Assembly (NCBI GenBank): GCA_905480645.1
Contig: CAJQRC010000004.1
Location: forward strand, 1 to 64,000
Length of the DNA: 64,000 nucleotides
Source: an uncultured Tateyamaria sp.
GTDB taxonomy: Bacteria > Pseudomonadota > Alphaproteobacteria > Rhodobacterales > Rhodobacteraceae
Reading direction: 5' to 3'
Both the position numbers and the translations under genes were made by a program. The notes beneath the pieces were generated by a model. That model ran no database searches and had not been told where the DNA came from. It was given only the letters and a program-made list of their open reading frames with translations. Below, piece after piece: positions 37,263-46,739 of this stretch (the first letter of the stretch is position 1; each line of letters opens with the position of its first letter).

Positions 37263-40112
37263 TTATTTGTTATCACGCAAACCCATGAGCGCCACTGCAA
37301 ACGGATTATCAGGATCTATTTTTTTCTCTGCTCTGGGTGGTCTCGCAGAAAAATTCTGAGATTTACTGTCCGAAGGTTTACGTCTACTTTTGCCATTAGG
37401 TTTTCCTGTTCCACGGGGTTTACCGGTTCCCTGTGGTTTAGGACGACTGCGCTGCCCACCTGACGGCCTTGCCCAAGAAAAAGTATAAAACACCTCCATC
37501 TCGGGGGCTTCCACCATTTGGGATTTTACTTCAACGCTACTATCAACCAGCTTTTCTTTGATCGGCTCATCCTCAAGCAGTTCTTTGGATGGTTCCACCG
37601 CGTTTTTTTCAATCTCACGCTCGTCAGAGGTATTTATGACGGGTTTAGCTACAACTGCATTTTCAGTTGATCCTTCAATTGGAGTTCCCTGTTGATCTGC
37701 AACCAAATCCTGAGTTAACGTGACAACTTGCGCTTTAACCTTCTGGCGTTCACCCTTCTCCACCCTGTATCCCAGACCTGTCATCAACTCTGAGAACTGT
37801 ATCAACGTCATGCCAGTTATAGAAAGCATATCAGCTTTAGCCTCAAAACCACCCCTTGAGTCTTCTGATCGCAACATATCAGCTAGTCGCTCCAACATGT
37901 CGATCCGAATTGCACGCTCACCAGCATTATGGTAACCAGCTATAGTGTCAGCACCCTGAGGACTGGTGGGCATCGCGGGGATAGTCACCAATCCAGGCGG
38001 TGGCGATTCGGGAAACTCATTGAGACATTTGGAAAGTGACCAAAGGACCAACCGCAACCGCGTTGCTGCAGGTTTGAGCAAAATTGGCATAAAAATAGTG
38101 AATTGACCAAACCGAATGCCGTGCTTTCGCAACACTGCACGCGAATCCTGGTCTAGCGCTTTCACCTCATCTGCTACATTAGCTCGCCGCAGCACACCCA
38201 TTGACTCAACCACGCGAAATGCAAAGCCTTTAGCCAACCCATTTAATGCATCATCATGCTGCAGTGCTATCAAAGGCTCAAACAAAGACACAACCTTACG
38301 TTCGATAAAGTGTTGTAGCCGACGCTGAACTTTTTGAGCCACTTCTGAACCCGCAACATCATCAACAAAAACTTCAACTTGCGGTTTAAGAGGGTCTGGA
38401 CCCTGCACAAGTTTACCAACAGCTGATGACCCCCACATCAGTCCACCCTGTTCCGTATAATCAATCTCAGTGTCTGGCGCGTTATAAAAGCGATCAGCAC
38501 GCAGATGAAAATGCGGCGCAAGAGCCTGCAAAGCTGCCGTTTTGATCGTTTTGGCTTCTGCCGCACCAGCGCCCTTGTCCTGCGAAAACTGAAATCCATC
38601 TAACTTGCCGACGAACTCGCCTTCGACAGTTACTTTACCTGCGTCATTTACTTCGGCCACCATGGCCTCCTTTTGGCCTAGCCGGCGCAACAAAATCGAA
38701 GTGCGCCGATCTACGAATCTTTGCGTCAGCTTCTCATGAAGAGTATCTGACAACCGATCTTCTACATGGCGAGTCTCTTCTCGCCAATGTTTTTCGTCAT
38801 CTATCCACTCCTTACGTTGAGCCACATAAGTCCATGTGCGAATAAATGCCAATCTTTTACTTATGGTATCAATATCACCATCATTACGGTCAATAAGTTT
38901 TATTTGACGCGCCATCCAAGCATCAGGGATTGAACCACGTTCATTCAAATAGCGAAAAATAGTATCTAGAAGGTTTACGTGTTCCTGATGGCTTACACCA
39001 CGAAAATCAGGGACCCGACAAACGTCCCATAATAGTCTAACAGAAGGTCCATCAGTGCATCGAGCTCTTACATCAGCGATCTCAGAAAGCGACTTTAGGG
39101 CCATCAAGTCGTCTGCTTCCCTAGCGCGCACCAAAACGTCATGGTTTGAGGGAGCCTCAAGTGATCGGATTAAGGCATCAATGGAACCAAACTGGAGCAT
39201 ATGGTTGCGCCATTGCAACTTTTTTAAGGGCGTGAACCTATGATCCATAATAGCTTTTGCGACACCATCTTCGAAGGGGCGCACATCTCCTGTCACTCCA
39301 AAAGTACCGTCTTTCTGACCACGACCTGCCCTACCAGCAATTTGTGCCAACTCATTTGGTGCTAATTCCCGAATTCTGCGGCCATCAAATTTAGATAAAG
39401 AGGAAAAGGCTACATGATCAATATCAAGGTTCAAACCCATTCCAATAGCATCCGTTGCCACTAAAAAGTCAACTTCACCGTTTTGATACATTTCCACCTG
39501 CGCATTCCGCGTGCGTGGGCTTAAAGCACCCATAACAACTGCGGCGCCGCCTTTTTGGCGACGGATTAATTCGGCAATGGCATAAACATTATCAACCGAA
39601 AATCCCACAATGGCTGAACGTGGGCGCATCCTACTAACTTTTTTTTGACCGGAATGGACTAATTGTGACATCCGCTCTCGACGCATGAATTGAGCTTCAG
39701 GAACCAATAAGGAAATTGGGCCTCGCATCGTATCAGCCCCAAGAAATAACGTTTCCTTCAAGCCTCGTGCACGGAGAAGTCTGTCTGTAAATACATGGCC
39801 ACGTTCGGGATCGGCACACAACTGGATTTCATCAACTGCCAGCAAATCTACGCCCATGCCCTCAGGCATCGCTTCTACAGTGCAGATCCAATACTGAGTT
39901 CGCGGCGGCACAATCCGTTCTTCACCAGTTACCAAAGCTACAACGGATGAGCCCCTGATGTTGACTACGCGATCATAGACTTCTCGCGCCAATAAGCGCA
40001 AAGGTAAACCTATAATGCCCGTTCGATGGCCGATCATACGATCTATTGCATATGTTGTTTTACCCGTATTGGTTGGACCCAAAACTGCCACAATTTTTGC
40101 GTCGCCTAACAT
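37263..40112 (-). CDS. SUV3-like ATP-dependent RNA/DNA helicase
   Basis: 949 residues. The N-terminal helicase core has Walker A GPTNTGKTTYAIDRM, the DEIQ box (LLAVDEIQLC), and C-terminal helicase motifs FLVATDAIGMGLNL and QIAGRAGRGQKDGTFG (motif VI). This matches SUV3-type helicases. The middle is a long helical domain, and the last about 130 residues are a Glu/Pro/Lys-rich, low-complexity tail ending in ASARPPRAEKK-like basic sequence. It is the first gene of a run with hslR, ferredoxin and CarD. Role in RNA turnover is inferred from the mitochondrial relative. Confidence 0.9.
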   Translation of the reverse strand: MLGDAKIVAVLGPTNTGKTTYAIDRMIGHRTGIIGLPLRLLAREVYDRVVNIRGSSVVALVTGEERIVPPRTQYWICTVEAMPEGMGVDLLAVDEIQLCADPERGHVFTDRLLRARGLKETLFLGADTMRGPISLLVPEAQFMRRERMSQLVHSGQKKVSRMRPRSAIVGFSVDNVYAIAELIRRQKGGAAVVMGALSPRTRNAQVEMYQNGEVDFLVATDAIGMGLNLDIDHVAFSSLSKFDGRRIRELAPNELAQIAGRAGRGQKDGTFGVTGDVRPFEDGVAKAIMDHRFTPLKKLQWRNHMLQFGSIDALIRSLEAPSNHDVLVRAREADDLMALKSLSEIADVRARCTDGPSVRLLWDVCRVPDFRGVSHQEHVNLLDTIFRYLNERGSIPDAWMARQIKLIDRNDGDIDTISKRLAFIRTWTYVAQRKEWIDDEKHWREETRHVEDRLSDTLHEKLTQRFVDRRTSILLRRLGQKEAMVAEVNDAGKVTVEGEFVGKLDGFQFSQDKGAGAAEAKTIKTAALQALAPHFHLRADRFYNAPDTEIDYTEQGGLMWGSSAVGKLVQGPDPLKPQVEVFVDDVAGSEVAQKVQRRLQHFIERKVVSLFEPLIALQHDDALNGLAKGFAFRVVESMGVLRRANVADEVKALDQDSRAVLRKHGIRFGQFTIFMPILLKPAATRLRLVLWSLSKCLNEFPESPPPGLVTIPAMPTSPQGADTIAGYHNAGERAIRIDMLERLADMLRSEDSRGGFEAKADMLSITGMTLIQFSELMTGLGYRVEKGERQKVKAQVVTLTQDLVADQQGTPIEGSTENAVVAKPVINTSDEREIEKNAVEPSKELLEDEPIKEKLVDSSVEVKSQMVEAPEMEVFYTFSWARPSGGQRSRPKPQGTGKPRGTGKPNGKSRRKPSDSKSQNFSARPPRAEKKIDPDNPFAVALMGLRDNK

Positions 40113-40129
40113 GGGTATCTCCCAACTAC

Positions 40130-40675
40130 TCAGAGCTCGCGACCGATTCCATCCATCGTCAACCTCTCAAGTGCATTGCTGGCGTTTTCATGATTAGGAT
40201 TCAAGTCGATGACTTGAGAAAAAGCTTGTTCCGCCCTGTCTAAATCACCAAATTCTGTCAACATCATCCCAAGACCGAATATTGCATTGTAGTTGTTTGG
40301 ATTCAAAAGCAAAGCTTTTTGCAAATCATCAAGAGCAGGACCATAAAGACCCTTTAAGTAAAAGGCTGTTGCTCGAGCATGCCACCCTTCCGCAAAATTA
40401 GGCGCATGATCCGTAACGGCAGTGAGATGCTCAATCGCCACATCAAAGTCTCCAGCTTCAGTCGCTTCCCGACCGCGCCGCAATAGCAAATCAATCGATA
40501 CCGAACCCGATTGCGACCATAAGCGCTCAATCTCTCTGGACAGGCGTTTTGCCTCAACAGGCCCAGAGCTATTTAAATCATTCATCAAATCATTGATGGA
40601 GGACTGCGCATGAGCTGGCTGTGCGAGCCCAACAGTCACAAATAACGTCGACACGAAGTAGCAAAGAATGTTCAT
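40130..40675 (-). CDS. TPR-repeat periplasmic protein
   Basis: 181 residues from the ATG at 40675 (alternative ATG four codons earlier at 40687). A signal peptide ending in PAHAQ targets it to the periplasm. Three tetratricopeptide repeats are visible in the second half, for example AIEHLTAVTDHAPNFAEGWHARATAFY, ALDDLQKALLLNPNNYNAIFGLG, and AEQAFSQVIDLNPNHENA. Probably a scaffold for protein-protein contacts; no partner is evident. It ends 18 bases before the helicase gene start on the same strand. Confidence 0.85.
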   Translation of the reverse strand: MNILCYFVSTLFVTVGLAQPAHAQSSINDLMNDLNSSGPVEAKRLSREIERLWSQSGSVSIDLLLRRGREATEAGDFDVAIEHLTAVTDHAPNFAEGWHARATAFYLKGLYGPALDDLQKALLLNPNNYNAIFGLGMMLTEFGDLDRAEQAFSQVIDLNPNHENASNALERLTMDGIGREL

Positions 40676-40760
40676 TTGTAAGCCCATGGAACTTGATGTA
40701 ACAGAAATTTCTCAATTTTCCAGAAAAGAACGTAAAACTTCCAAAAAAACAAGGCTGACA

Positions 40761-41054
40761 ATGAGTGATATTCTTAAACAAGCAGTTGATATACTGAATA
40801 AAAAACTAACAGATTCTGATTTTTCTGGGTTGGCTAAGTTTGTTGTGCTAGATAAGGGATCAATTCTTATCAAAGACGGTATTGCGAAAGTGTCCGATGA
40901 TCCAGCGGATGTAACTTTATCTGCCGATGCAGACACCTTTGAGTCTATTTTGACCGGCAGTACTGACCCAACATCCGCATTTATGACCGGAAAATTAGCT
41001 TTAGACGGCAATATGGGTATTGCAATGCAATTGGCATCGGCACTTAGTTCATGA
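40761..41054 (+). CDS. SCP2 sterol-binding domain protein
   Basis: 97 residues from the ATG at 40761 (AAGG 8 bases upstream); the earlier in-frame codons lack family sequence. A small SCP2 lipid-binding fold: ILKQAVDILNKKL, FVVLDKGSILIKDG, DVTLSADADTFESILTGSTDPTSAFMTGKLALDG. It should bind hydrophobic ligands. It overlaps the alpha/beta hydrolase start by 4 bases (ATGA), so the two are translationally coupled and may act on the same lipid. Confidence 0.9.
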   Translation: MSDILKQAVDILNKKLTDSDFSGLAKFVVLDKGSILIKDGIAKVSDDPADVTLSADADTFESILTGSTDPTSAFMTGKLALDGNMGIAMQLASALSS

Positions 41055-41992
41055 ATTTAGATGCTGCCCCTATTCTAAATAATTTAAAAGATTCGCTCTT
41101 GCCTGGAACAGCTTATTGGGTCCGTGCATCAGATAATACGCGGCTTCGAATTGCTATTTTCAATCAAAGCTCTACTATGGGAACTATATTGTTCTTTCCT
41201 GGCCGCACAGACTATATTGAAAAATATCAACATACTGCCACTGATCTCGCCCAGCGGGGCTACACAACAATCATTATTGACTGGCGTGGTCAGGGATTGG
41301 CAGACAGAATGCTGGATAATACTCGCATCGGGCATGTAAACTCATTTATTGATTATCAAAAAGACGTCGATGTTATGACAGAGGCGGTCAATGAGCTCCA
41401 GCTGCCAAAACCCTACTACTTAATTGCTCACTCAATGGGAGGGTGTATTGGATTAAGGTCAATATACCGCGGTCTTGACGTTAAGGCTTCAGCTTTTACC
41501 GGACCAATGTGGGGGATTCAGATAAAACCCTATCTTCGTTTAGCTGCTTGGACTATGGGACAGATAATGCCTGCCTTAGGTCAAGGACATCGTTTACCTC
41601 CGGGTAAAAGCATCGAACCTTATGTTTTGAATGCTCGTTTTGAGGATAATCAATTAACAAGTGATTTTATTATGTATGAAATGATGCGCAAACAGTTGCA
41701 GACGCACCCTGAACTTTCATTGGGCAGTCCTAGTTTCCAGTGGATTGGTGAAGCTCTTTGGGAGATGCTCTCATTGTCAAAAATGCCTGCCCCCTCCACC
41801 CCGAGCAAAGTATTTCTTGGTACTGATGAGAGAATTATTGACCCTACTAGAATCAAGGCTCGGATGAAAAATTGGGCTAATGGCACTTTGCATATCATTC
41901 AGAAAGGTCGGCATGAACTCCTAATGGAGAATCATAAAACCCGTTCCAAAATTCTTAATCTGATTACAAATGAGTTTGCTAAAGCGATCTGA
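41051..41992 (+). CDS. Alpha/beta hydrolase (monoglyceride lipase or lysophospholipase type)
   Basis: 313 residues. Hydrolase_4-like domain with DWRGQGLADR after the second strand, nucleophile elbow AHSMGGCIGLR, and a C-terminal GRHELLMEN with the catalytic His; the acid is expected at GTDERIIDP. Substrate unknown, but monoacylglycerol or lysophospholipid is likely from the family. Coupled to the SCP2 gene at its start. It starts ATG at 41051 in an ATGA overlap. Confidence 0.87.
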   Translation: MNLDAAPILNNLKDSLLPGTAYWVRASDNTRLRIAIFNQSSTMGTILFFPGRTDYIEKYQHTATDLAQRGYTTIIIDWRGQGLADRMLDNTRIGHVNSFIDYQKDVDVMTEAVNELQLPKPYYLIAHSMGGCIGLRSIYRGLDVKASAFTGPMWGIQIKPYLRLAAWTMGQIMPALGQGHRLPPGKSIEPYVLNARFEDNQLTSDFIMYEMMRKQLQTHPELSLGSPSFQWIGEALWEMLSLSKMPAPSTPSKVFLGTDERIIDPTRIKARMKNWANGTLHIIQKGRHELLMENHKTRSKILNLITNEFAKAI

Positions 41993-42030
41993 GCCTAGCA
42001 CTTTAAAGATGTCACACTAATTATTAATTT

Positions 42031-43029
42031 ATGAATGCTCTAATTTTTACTCCTTCAGGAATTTATTGCCCCGCTGGCGACTTCTACATAGATCCATGGC
42101 GGGCGGTTCCACGTGCTTTAATTACACATGGCCATGCGGATCATGCACGTTTAGGTATGGAAGCATATTTGGCCACGGATATTGCCGGTCCAGTGATTCG
42201 ATACAGGCTGGGCAACATCGCGCTAGAAGAAATTTGTTATGGCGAAACACGGCAAATTGGCGGTGCAAAAGTATCCTTTCATCCTGCGGGTCATGTGCTT
42301 GGGTCAGCACAGATTCGTGTTGAGGTCATGGGTGAGGTTTGGGTCGTTTCGGGAGACTACAAAATTATTGATGATGGTCTTTCAACACCTTTTGAAACAG
42401 TTAGATGCCATCATTTTATTACTGAAAGCACATTCGGATTGCCAGTCTTTCACTGGCCAAATCAAAATGACGTTTCGCATCAAATCAACGATTGGTGGTC
42501 TCACTGTGCAAAAAATAACAAAACCGCTTTTCTAGGTTGTTATTCATTAGGTAAGGCACAGCGACTGCTTACGATGCTTGATCCTTCTATTGGGCCAATA
42601 TTAACCCATACAGCGATAGATAATACCAATCAGGTTATCCGAGAACAGGGCATCAAACTGCCTAAAACATTTATAGCCAATGCTAGTGTGGACCCAAAGA
42701 ACTTTTCTGGCGCAATAGTTCTCGCCCCACCATCAGCAATTGGATCAAACTGGTCTCGCAGGTATGGAGCGCAAGAGACTGCTTTAGCTAGTGGATGGAT
42801 GACACTACGGGGCGTCAGACGCCGTCATGCGACAGACCGAGGCTTTGTGATATCAGATCATGCAGACTGGCCCGGCCTATTAGAAGCAATTAAAAATACC
42901 GGGGCTGAGAACGTTTATGTAACACATGGATATTCAAATATTTTTGCTCAACATTTGAGTAATTTGGGCTGGAATGCAAAGGTTCTCCAAACCGAGTTTG
43001 GTACTGAGATAGAAAAAGAGACTTCATGA
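42031..43029 (+). CDS. Ligase-associated DNA exonuclease (metallo-beta-lactamase fold)
   Basis: 332 residues. MBL/beta-CASP-like nuclease with THGHADHARLG, HPAGHVLGSAQIR (metal-binding His residues) and a later ISDHADW motif. It begins IFTPSGIYCPAGDFYIDPWRAV, as typical of the ligase-associated nuclease in bacterial four-gene DNA repair cassettes. It ends in an ATGA overlap with the ATP-dependent DNA ligase. Predicted role: processing of DNA ends together with the ligase. Confidence 0.92.
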   Translation: MNALIFTPSGIYCPAGDFYIDPWRAVPRALITHGHADHARLGMEAYLATDIAGPVIRYRLGNIALEEICYGETRQIGGAKVSFHPAGHVLGSAQIRVEVMGEVWVVSGDYKIIDDGLSTPFETVRCHHFITESTFGLPVFHWPNQNDVSHQINDWWSHCAKNNKTAFLGCYSLGKAQRLLTMLDPSIGPILTHTAIDNTNQVIREQGIKLPKTFIANASVDPKNFSGAIVLAPPSAIGSNWSRRYGAQETALASGWMTLRGVRRRHATDRGFVISDHADWPGLLEAIKNTGAENVYVTHGYSNIFAQHLSNLGWNAKVLQTEFGTEIEKETS

Positions 43030-44615
43030 AAAGGTTCGCCACCCTGTTTAAAGCCCTGGATGAATCTACTAAAACAACAGTTAAGATCGACGCACTTGTA
43101 CACTATTTCAAGGAAGCCCCCGAACAAGACCGTCTTTGGATTATCGCAATATTCTCCGGCCGCCGTCCAAAACGAGCCGTAACTACCGGTCAACTGCGTG
43201 CGTGGGCAGCTGAAGTTGCAGGGATCCCGTTGTGGCTATTTGAGGAATCCTATCCTATTGTTGGAGATCTGGCTGAAACCATTGCACTAGTGCTACCACC
43301 ACCTGATACAGAAACAGATCATAGCTTAACCTACTGGATTGAACTTCTACGCGAATTACCACAAGAAGAAGATACTCGCAAACAAGCTGTATTAAACGCT
43401 TGGAATGGCCTCAATTTAACTCAAAGATTTTTGTTTAACAAACTGATCACTGGTGGATTTCGTGTTGGGGTGAGTCAAAAGCTAATGACACGCGCGTTAG
43501 CCATTGTCACCGAGCGGGAAGAATCCGAGATGGCACATCGGTTAATGGGGGCATGGAGCCCGACTACCATTACTTGGCGCGACTTGATCGAAGTAGAAAA
43601 CTCCACTGCCAGCGCATCAAAACCTTTCCCATTTTGCCTCTCTCATGCTCTTGACACTAAAATTAATTGCTTAGGCAGCACCTCAGATTGGCAAGCAGAG
43701 TGGAAGTGGGATGGCATTCGTGGCCAATTAATTGTCCGCGATAGCGAACTCTACATTTGGTCAAGAGGCGAGGAGTTGGTTACACATATTTTTCCTGAAC
43801 TTGTCAGTATACATAATTTTATTCCACAGGGGACTGTTATGGATGGCGAGTTACTGGCTTGGGGTGAAGCAGGGCCTAAGAACTTCAATACTTTACAAAA
43901 ACGGCTTGGACGTAGAACCGTATCTAAAAAACTACTACAGGAGGCACCCGTTATTTTCTATGCTTATGATTTGCTGGAGTGGCAGAGCGAAGACATAAGG
44001 CATAAGCCACTAAATATTAGACGTAAAATGCTTGAACAACTATTCAAAAACCCAATATCTGGTGCGCCAATAAAACTATCCCCAACCGTCGAGTTCGACA
44101 CATGGGCCTCACTTGCTAAGGTTCAGGCAACTGCTCGAGCTGAAAAGGCTGAAGGACTGATGCTGAAACGCAAAGACGGTCCTTATCTTGCAGGCCGCAA
44201 AAAGGGTAATTGGTGGAAATGGAAACTGGACCCTCTGACTATTGACGCAGTAATGATTTATGCAAAGTCAGGTCATGGACGTCGGGCAAATCTATTTACA
44301 GATCTAACATTTGCAGTGTGGAGTGGAAATGATCTCGTGCCTTTCACAAAAGCCTATTCAGGATTAACTGACGCCGAATTCCGCAAGATTACCTCTTGGG
44401 TGAAAAAAAATACGCTGGAAAGATTCGGACCAGTGCGCAGCGTCTCACCGCACTTTGTGTTTGAGATTGCATTCGAAGGAATCCAAGCGTCCAAGCGTCA
44501 TAAATCTGGGATAGCTTTAAGGTTTCCACGCATTGCACGTTGGCGACATGACAAATCCCCTCATGAGGCTAACAGTCTAACAGACTTGAAGCAAATACTG
44601 GAAAATTTCATATGA
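43026..44615 (+). CDS. ATP-dependent DNA ligase (repair type)
   Basis: 529 residues. The N-terminal ATP-dependent ligase N domain is followed by the adenylation domain with the AMP-accepting Lys227 in EWKWDGIRGQL (motif I KxDGxR), and motifs EGLMLKRKDGPYLAGRKKGNWWKWK (IV-V). The OB-fold region is at the C-terminus (FEIAFEGIQASKRHKSGIALRFPRI). The ligase seals DNA breaks. It is coupled by ATGA to the exonuclease. The helicase and phosphoesterase usually found with this pair are absent here. Confidence 0.93.
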   Translation: MKRFATLFKALDESTKTTVKIDALVHYFKEAPEQDRLWIIAIFSGRRPKRAVTTGQLRAWAAEVAGIPLWLFEESYPIVGDLAETIALVLPPPDTETDHSLTYWIELLRELPQEEDTRKQAVLNAWNGLNLTQRFLFNKLITGGFRVGVSQKLMTRALAIVTEREESEMAHRLMGAWSPTTITWRDLIEVENSTASASKPFPFCLSHALDTKINCLGSTSDWQAEWKWDGIRGQLIVRDSELYIWSRGEELVTHIFPELVSIHNFIPQGTVMDGELLAWGEAGPKNFNTLQKRLGRRTVSKKLLQEAPVIFYAYDLLEWQSEDIRHKPLNIRRKMLEQLFKNPISGAPIKLSPTVEFDTWASLAKVQATARAEKAEGLMLKRKDGPYLAGRKKGNWWKWKLDPLTIDAVMIYAKSGHGRRANLFTDLTFAVWSGNDLVPFTKAYSGLTDAEFRKITSWVKKNTLERFGPVRSVSPHFVFEIAFEGIQASKRHKSGIALRFPRIARWRHDKSPHEANSLTDLKQILENFI

Positions 44616-44713
44616 ATAAAAATCTATAGATTTACGTATTTGAACGGTGCTGGCTCTTGTCCAGACCGCTACTACGCCATACTTACCTTAACAGATAATC
44701 AAAGGTCTTAAAG

Positions 44714-46534
44714 ATGCTACAATTTCCTTTTCAAAGATTTAGCGCAAACTCCAACCACGGCAATCAATCTTTAGGTAAATTGCCTGAGTGGAATCTTGAC
44801 GATCTATATACGGGCGAGGACGCCCATGAACTAAAGCAAGATTTAAACTGGTTGGAAACGTCTTGTCTTAACTTTGCAAATGATTTTGAAAATAAACTTG
44901 CCACTTTGAGCGCAATTGAGTTGCTGCTCTGCGTCCAGCAACAAGAGCGCATAAATCAAGTTGCAGGACGTATCATGTCATTTGCAGGCCTGCGTTACTA
45001 CCAAATGACCACTGATGCAGGACGGACAAAGTTTATGTCTGACATGCAAGAACTAATTACAAATTATACAACACCGTTGGTTTTTTTCACACTTGAATTA
45101 AACCGCCTCGAGGATAAGCACTTGAGTTCGCTCATGAGACAGAACCAAGATTTAGCACGTTACAAGCCAGTATTCGATAAAATTCGATCAATGAAACCTC
45201 ATCAGCTATCTGATGAAATAGAAAAATTATTGCATGATCTTGGTGTTGTCGGTGATGCTTGGGAGCGTTTGTTTGATGAAACGATCGCCGGACTAACTTT
45301 CCACATTGATGGTGAGCCAATGGGTATTGAGGCAACGTTGAACTTTCTCACAGATCCTGAGAGGGCGAAGCGCGAAAGTGCCGCACGCGAGTTGGCAAAA
45401 GTATTCAGCGACAACATAAAAACGTTTGCTCGGGTACACAATACGCAAGCTAAGGAAAAGGAAATACTAGACCGCTGGCGCAATATGCCCAGCGCACAAT
45501 CTGGCAGACACTTATCTAATCAAGTGGAGCCCGAAGTAGTTGACGCATTACGCAACGCTGTTGTGAATTCTTATCCTAAACTGAGCCATCGCTACTATGA
45601 GTTGAAACGCAAATGGCTTGGCCTCGATCGAATGCAGATATGGGATCGTAATGCACCTTTACCCATGGAAGACCCTCGCATAGTTAATTGGGACGAAGCA
45701 GAAAATACAGTAATGGATGCTTACAACGCCTTCGATCCGCTTTTAGGCGATTTAGCCAAGCCATTTTTTAAAAATGGCTGGATTGATGCAGGTGTAAAAC
45801 CCGGAAAAGCGCCTGGTGCATTCGCACACCCCACTGTGACCAATGTACATCCGTATGTTATGCTCAACTACCTTGGTAAACCGCGAGATGTTATGACTTT
45901 GGCACACGAGCTGGGCCACGGTGTGCACCAGGTCTTAGCGGCAGAACAAGGTGAAATGTTGTCTTCAACTCCGTTGACACTGGCAGAAACAGCTTCTGTC
46001 TTTGGAGAAATGCTTACATTTCGTAAAATGCTGGATGGAGCAAAAAGTCCCACTCAAAGAAAAGTCATGCTGGCTAATAAAGTTGAAGATATGATTAACA
46101 CGGTGGTGCGGCAAATTGCATTCTACGATTTTGAATGCAAATTGCACGAAGCCCGCCGTTCTGGTGAACTGAGACCCGAAGATATTAACGCACTCTGGAT
46201 GTCAGTTCAGGCAGAGTCGCTTGGGCCAGCGTTTGATTTTATGGAAGGCTACGAAACCTTTTGGGCGTATATCCCCCATTTCGTGCACTCGCCTTTTTAC
46301 GTGTATGCATATGCTTTCGGGGACGGATTAGTAAATGCACTCTATTCCGTTTATGCAGATGGAAAAGAAGGTTTTGAGAAAAAATATATCAATATGCTTC
46401 AGGCAGGTGGTTCAAAACATCATAAAGAGTTACTCGCACCATTTGGACTTGACGCATCTGATCCAAAATTTTGGGACAAAGGCCTCAGTATGATTTCTGG
46501 ATTTATTGATGAACTAGAAGCTATGGAGAATTAG
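44714..46534 (+). CDS. pepF: Oligoendopeptidase F (M3 family)
   Basis: 606 residues, zinc metallopeptidase that degrades oligopeptides in the cytoplasm. The HExxH motif is His398-Glu-Leu-Gly-His in LAHELGHGVHQV, with the third zinc ligand Glu in TLAETASVFGEML. PepF-type N-terminal helices WNLDDLYTGEDAH and the C-terminal FHEARRSGELRPEDINALW-like segment support the family. It starts 98 bases after the ligase and could be its own unit. Confidence 0.95.
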   Translation: MLQFPFQRFSANSNHGNQSLGKLPEWNLDDLYTGEDAHELKQDLNWLETSCLNFANDFENKLATLSAIELLLCVQQQERINQVAGRIMSFAGLRYYQMTTDAGRTKFMSDMQELITNYTTPLVFFTLELNRLEDKHLSSLMRQNQDLARYKPVFDKIRSMKPHQLSDEIEKLLHDLGVVGDAWERLFDETIAGLTFHIDGEPMGIEATLNFLTDPERAKRESAARELAKVFSDNIKTFARVHNTQAKEKEILDRWRNMPSAQSGRHLSNQVEPEVVDALRNAVVNSYPKLSHRYYELKRKWLGLDRMQIWDRNAPLPMEDPRIVNWDEAENTVMDAYNAFDPLLGDLAKPFFKNGWIDAGVKPGKAPGAFAHPTVTNVHPYVMLNYLGKPRDVMTLAHELGHGVHQVLAAEQGEMLSSTPLTLAETASVFGEMLTFRKMLDGAKSPTQRKVMLANKVEDMINTVVRQIAFYDFECKLHEARRSGELRPEDINALWMSVQAESLGPAFDFMEGYETFWAYIPHFVHSPFYVYAYAFGDGLVNALYSVYADGKEGFEKKYINMLQAGGSKHHKELLAPFGLDASDPKFWDKGLSMISGFIDELEAMEN

Positions 46535-46690
46535 ACCTGCGCTTTTCATATGTAGACAATACTATGGTTCATGGCAGAGCCTGTTGTGTAATGTAATGTT
46601 CTGCTTCTTGAAACTGTTAGAGGCTTTCAAGATCTTAAAAACGTAATTAGCTCCAAATTACCTGCTGACAAAAGTTAATAAAAGGTGTTT

Positions 46691-46724
46691 AAAAAGCTAC
46701 TGCCTAGTGTGCCAGTACCTTTTT
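46691..46724. terminator. Bidirectional-type terminator hairpin between pepF and rpoH
   Basis: AAAAAG-C-TACTG then CAGTA-C-CTTTTT gives an 11-bp stem with one mismatch. A/T runs on both sides supply a T-run in either direction. It is 15 bases past the rpoH stop on the minus strand and 156 bases past pepF on the plus strand, so it should end rpoH and possibly pepF. Confidence 0.65.
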
Positions 46725-46739
46725 AAAAGTTAATTAGAT

